NCBI GenBank assembly: GCA_033239525.1
Contig: BSYO01000038.1
Span: 6,389,041-6,453,040, forward strand
Origin: Nepenthes gracilis
Lineage: Eukaryota; Streptophyta; Magnoliopsida; Caryophyllales; Nepenthaceae
Length of the DNA stretch: 64,000 nt
Direction of reading: 5' to 3'
The translations under genes and the position numbers were made by a program. Every line of letters begins with the position of its first letter. Positions within the stretch are counted from its first letter, which is position 1. The notes under the pieces were generated by a model. It did not search any database. It was not told the DNA's origin and worked only from the letters and a program-made list of their open reading frames with translations. Positions 59,724-64,000 of this stretch are shown here, one piece after another.

Positions 59724-60854
59724 ATCCTCCCCTACTTATAAAAATTTTATCTTCAAAATTTAACAAACCTCAAAATTTAACAAACGGGGATAATCCTTCA
59801 AGATTTTTTTCTTGCGTTCCAAAGTCATATCCTTAATTAAATGATTTTTCCTATAAAACCTTAACCAATTGAATTATCCTGATTTCCAACACCTAATATT
59901 TCATATCTAAAATCTAGATTGAAACCTTATCATAAGATAAATTCTCAATCTCCAATAACAACTTAGTTCAATCACATACTTATTTCCTCAATTATTGATA
60001 CATGGAGGATATCATGATGATCTATTAAATTCAAATGTAAGCCTATTTATTGACTACCTCTCCGACTTATTACAAAATTTCAAACGGACCAATGAACTCT
60101 TATCTAAATTCACCTTAGGCCTCGAAAATGATCATTCACCTTGAATCTCAAATCGAATCATAAAATATATGGGTCCATATATTTCTACTGCGCTACTTTG
60201 ATTGATCATTTATTTGCACACTAAAATCCTCTTACAACTTTCATCTATTGATTTATATCAAACACTTAGGTTACATAACAATTATAAACCTAAGAAAAAT
60301 GCCAAAGATATTGATACAATTAAGACAAAACCCATAATCGTCATATTACAATTAACTTTAGAAATACAATTGAAACAATTACCTAAAAATTTTTAGCACA
60401 ACCTCAAAACACCACCAAAGCCTCAAAATTCAAATACTCAGCAAACTTACTATCTTATTAGTATACTGACAAGCCAATTTATTTAATCTGAACGTCTCAT
60501 CCAGATTTACGATAAATGGGCCATCCTTGTTAGCCAAATCTACAATTGTCCAAACAGCACCCATAAATCTCGCCATCCTAATAACCTAGAAATAAAACCA
60601 CGATGGCTTCTCATATCATAATTTCAAAACCTCAATACTTCAAATATAACTCTTCTTCCCAAAAATAAAAAGTAAGATATCCCATTTACTTAAATATTAA
60701 GATCTGCTCGCGGCTCACCCTTCAACATCTGCTATGAAGCTTCGAAGACATACCAAATCCGAAGACTCCCGATATCAAATTATCGACAATAATATTCGCT
60801 TTCCTTAAAAGATACTGAGATTCACTTTCACGGTTCTTAAGCAGATTTACCCGC

Positions 60855-61043
60855 TTACACTGTCGCATGATCATTTTTTCTTGCGAAACAACTTCTCAGT
60901 CCTTTAGAATCAATTAGACAATAACTATTTCCATAATAACACCTATAAATCCTCAAAGTAAAGACCACAGCTGCTAACTCCAAACCATGGGTAGAGTAAT
61001 TCTGATTATAGACTTCCCACCAACTTAACCTAAGGGCAACCAC
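60855..61043 (-). pseudogene. RNase H trace of F
   Basis: [20 protein letters not shown] is the conserved segment around the catalytic Glu of chromovirus RNase H. Adjacent IDSKGLRSCFARKND corresponds to the TDHKSLKY block. Confidence 0.8.
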
Positions 61044-62653
61044 CCATATGTAATGTAGGAAAACACAATCCTAAATCTTCTTCAAAAGCATCACATTCTA
61101 CTATAATTCACTAAAACTATTAGGGATCAACCCAATTAACATGGTCAACAATTTACCATTCATTCCTCGAAAGTTATCCCCATATATCACATTCTGACAA
61201 ATACCGATCGTTTTCAATCCAAATACCCCACGAACGCTACAATTTTTGATAAACACTTAACAAATAACTTATTGGATTCAGCTAGACTCACGAAAATCAT
61301 ACACATTTGCGACATTAATCGGTCTTTCTCAATAAGCCACCGCTTCAATGGTCTACAGATCCACAATCACGCTACCGAAGAAGCCACATGCCCAATATAA
61401 CACTTCTCTAAACCAAACTCATATTCTTTCTCAATTGAGTACACGATTAACTGCATTTCATAATCCAGAATACAGTCCTTAAATAGAGTTCATACCCCAT
61501 CATAATTCCTTGAATTCATAGATAAAGTCCTTATAAAATTGACCTAAATATGGCCAGAAGATATACTCCATAATATTTACAAAAATACCAACAAACCTAC
61601 AAACCCAAATGACATTACTAGAACTTGTAACGGTCGTATCTTTATTCTGAATGCTGCCACGGACACAACTCTCAATTATCTACAATTGACAATACTTTGG
61701 ATACAAATCGATCTTAGAAAACACCAAACCCTTACAATAGATCAAACAAGTCTCTTATTTATTTTTCCAATGCCCACTTATCAAACCATTTATCTCCCAA
61801 ACAACCTAAATTTTCAGTCATCCACAAATAATCTCATCGGTTCATCTTATTCATCCCAAATGTTTTAAAGCATCCCACGGTGAGTACCTAACTGATATTT
61901 CCTTGAATTCTATACAAAATCCTAAAAAAATTGGTGCCGATCCCGGAGTAACCTTGACAGCAACCTCGATTTACCTATCAAAAGATAAACTAGTTTAATC
62001 CTTTCCTCCAAGAAACATCCTCGAATACTTACAAACCAAAAATTCTTAGTAACCACAAGATGACTTCCAAATATGGTTTCATATGCTAAATAAACTTAAC
62101 ACATATCCTCATTAAACGACTTACAGGTGAAACGATACTAATTTCGTCGCTACTTGATCAACTCTGCCTTATACTCAAAATTTTACAACGCAGTTGCAAA
62201 GTCTAATATTCTTACCAATCACAATTCATACTAGTATGATGACTTACTAGTCATATCAACCCCAATATCATATCAAACATTGGCATCACAAAGCGATCAA
62301 ATTAGCTCAACTAATCATATCTACTGACCCGAGAAAAGATCGTAGACCTCGATACAACTAGTATAAAGTCTATGATCCTTGAATAAATAAATAAATTTAG
62401 AAAGCAAAAATGAAAGTATAGATTCAGGATCCAAAATAACACACATGCTAAATTGTCAAAATTAAAAAAAAAATTCTACCCTCCACCACAGTAGACGACA
62501 CCTTTACACCTTATGCCATAACTACAAAATCCCAATCCAAGGCACTGGATTTCTTCACTGTCTGACCCATGGGATAAGGATAATCCTTGATTATGTGGGC
62601 AAACTGTTTACAATTTGAAACATGTTCCCAAAAAATCATCAAAAAATATTTAT

Positions 62654-62899
62654 CTATAAAATCATCCATGAACATATTCCACAATATCTCTTTATCCTCC
62701 TAACCCATAACTCTTTTCTCATCAACCGCCTATGGTTAGCTTCGCCTTCTAATTTATATGAGGCAAGCATTACCTTATCTCCTCCCAGATATTGGGTCAC
62801 CGCAAATACCATTTCAATTCTCAGGATCCCTATTTTAACTTTTGTAAGATTCGTGTCTTTTAAAAATTTCAAACACTTGATTATTGTTAAATCGATCAT
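62654..62899 (-). pseudogene. gag trace of F
   Basis: VMLASYKLEGEANHRRLM corresponds to VTFAVYKLEGEANSWW in B's gag; the double Trp is lost. Open for 81 codons. Confidence 0.8.
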
Positions 62900-63424
62900 A
62901 AATCGACATCCTTAAATTCGTTAACACCAAAAATTGACTCCAAGTTATACTTGTCCTCGAGCCCTGATTCCACCCCATTCATCTCACTTGTCATGATATT
63001 CAAGCATCCCTGCTCTTAGTTCAGGCGAGTACTTAGTTCATCATGGCTTCCACCATGCCATAGACTCTATAATATCCATCATCCTTTCAAGCAAATTCAT
63101 ATACTCCACTTCTCGATCTCGCAATTAGCTACCACCACGTACAATTCTTCGTCTAGGTGATATGAGTCAGCCACTAATATCTTTTCTAAAATAAAAATAA
63201 TGTAGGTTAGTTCACACTTCAAATACTAATTTGAACACTACAATCTATACAATTTGACACAAATACTGATTATAATTTAGTTCTACCCCAAGTTATTTAA
63301 ATTAGGATAATTAGAATTATCTGGTCTAATTTAATCATCCTACGCCTTCATCTATTTATTAAATCTATCTTACTCTAGTCTAAACTTTCGCATAAGATTC
63401 AGATTAAACCTAATACATATCCTT

Positions 63425-63435
63425 CTCTAATACCA
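63425..63435 (-). promoter_or_regulatory. Primer binding site of F
   Basis: TGGTATTAGAG on the minus strand, one mismatch to the initiator-tRNA-Met site, two bases from the LTR at 63438. Confidence 0.85.
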
Positions 63436-63437
63436 AC

Positions 63438-64000
63438 TGTGACAGACCATATTTTAATCGAAAATTAACAAGATTTCGCCTATAAAATGTCCATCAGACA
63501 AAACATAAACCTGTATAATTTTCTATACAATAGTATACATATCACAACAATAAACACTACACATGATCCAAATGCCACAATCTATTCATGGAACCAACAT
63601 TATATCTCTGAATACAACATTGGTTCATAAGAGATGCCAATGGTTCCTAAAATCAAATCATAATAACCTGCAAAAATATATACAATTATCAATACACAGC
63701 AAAACTAAAATATTCTGTACATCATCAATATAACAAATACATGTCCATCAAAAAGTATAAAAAAATCCTCCATACATAAGTACCAAATCACATAATCTAT
63801 GCCTACAAGATAATCTTTCAAGTCTTCAACCTAGCCAACTGAAATCTCTACTCCACATTATCGGGTATAAGCTCGTTCTCATCTAAAGGTAAAAAAATAA
63901 TAAGGAGTAAATCGAATACTCATTAAAGTACAATATAATCAAAGATAATAAATAATATATTCAAAATAATCAAGGGAATGGAATAGGAGCATAATACAGA
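63438..64000 (-). repeat. 5' LTR of F, cut by window edge
   Basis: Starts TGTGACAGACC on the plus strand and resembles the left end of solo LTR C (20353) and A (16629): GTATACATATCAC, GGATCCAAATGCCACAA-type words. Continues beyond the window. Confidence 0.85.

Larger units (their letters stand above)
59724..63424 (-). mobile_element. Degenerate internal region of chromovirus F
   Basis: 3.7 kb, minus orientation. Begins with the polypurine side (CCTCCCCTACTT on the plus strand). No intact ORF, but RNase H (60855-61043) and gag (62654-62899) traces remain. It matches the internal region of A over its length and lacks about 0.5-0.6 kb in each of the IN and RT-PR intervals relative to B. Confidence 0.75.

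Overview
The window reads as nuclear DNA of a flowering plant, probably a eudicot. It is AT-rich and packed with plant-type LTR retrotransposons primed by initiator-tRNA-Met (TGGTATCAGAG). It also holds non-LTR tails, microsatellites and one clean host gene, an intronless DUF641/GIL1-type ORF at 51293-52747. There is no bacterial-type operon, CRISPR array, rRNA or tRNA gene. I cannot name the species.

Layout. (1) 1-22519 is a stack of nested Ty3/gypsy insertions, all coded on the minus strand. An old Tat-lineage element (1-1882, 18933-20352, 22429-22519) was hit inside its RT by element A (LTRs 1883-4312 and 16629-18932) and in its gag/PR linker by a solo LTR C (20353-22428, perfect TSD TCCTC). 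Element A carries a Tekay/Del-type chromovirus B (4496-13504) whose gag-PR-RT-RH-IN-chromodomain order is still readable but broken. (2) 22520-33597 holds two large plus-strand LTRs of one diverged type (D, E). Between them lies a decayed fragment resembling an endogenous pararetrovirus (27961-29755). (3) 33598-36410 holds the 3' end and LTR of a Sirevirus-like copia element and a copia integrase remnant. (4) 36411-39547 has no recognisable gene, apart from a LINE 3' tail. (5) 39548-49492 is a copia element (H2) reduced to gag between 0.73-kb LTRs. It was invaded by a LINE tail (15-bp TSD), then by a solo LTR K, which in turn was hit by a small non-autonomous element J (TSD TTTAT). (6) 49493-53512 is the host gene and its flanks. 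(7) 53513-59490 has microsatellites and a 50-bp tandem array interrupted by a gag-only Sirevirus-like element M. (8) 59491-64000 is a decayed chromovirus F that runs off the window.

How it fits together: apart from the DUF641 gene, everything I could classify is mobile or repetitive DNA. Order of insertion is readable: Tat then A then B; Tat then C; H2 then K then J; H2 then LINE; tandem array then M. The most interesting signals are (a) LTR minisatellites whose unit number differs between the two LTRs of the same insertion and between families, (b) two unrelated copia elements both reduced to gag, (c) a CTCGAG palindrome about 40 bp upstream of the TATA box in both a Ty3 and a Ty1 LTR, and (d) elements A and F sharing the same coding-dead internal sequence. 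I did not find a convincing wholly new biochemical system. All LTR limits and identities come from reading by eye.
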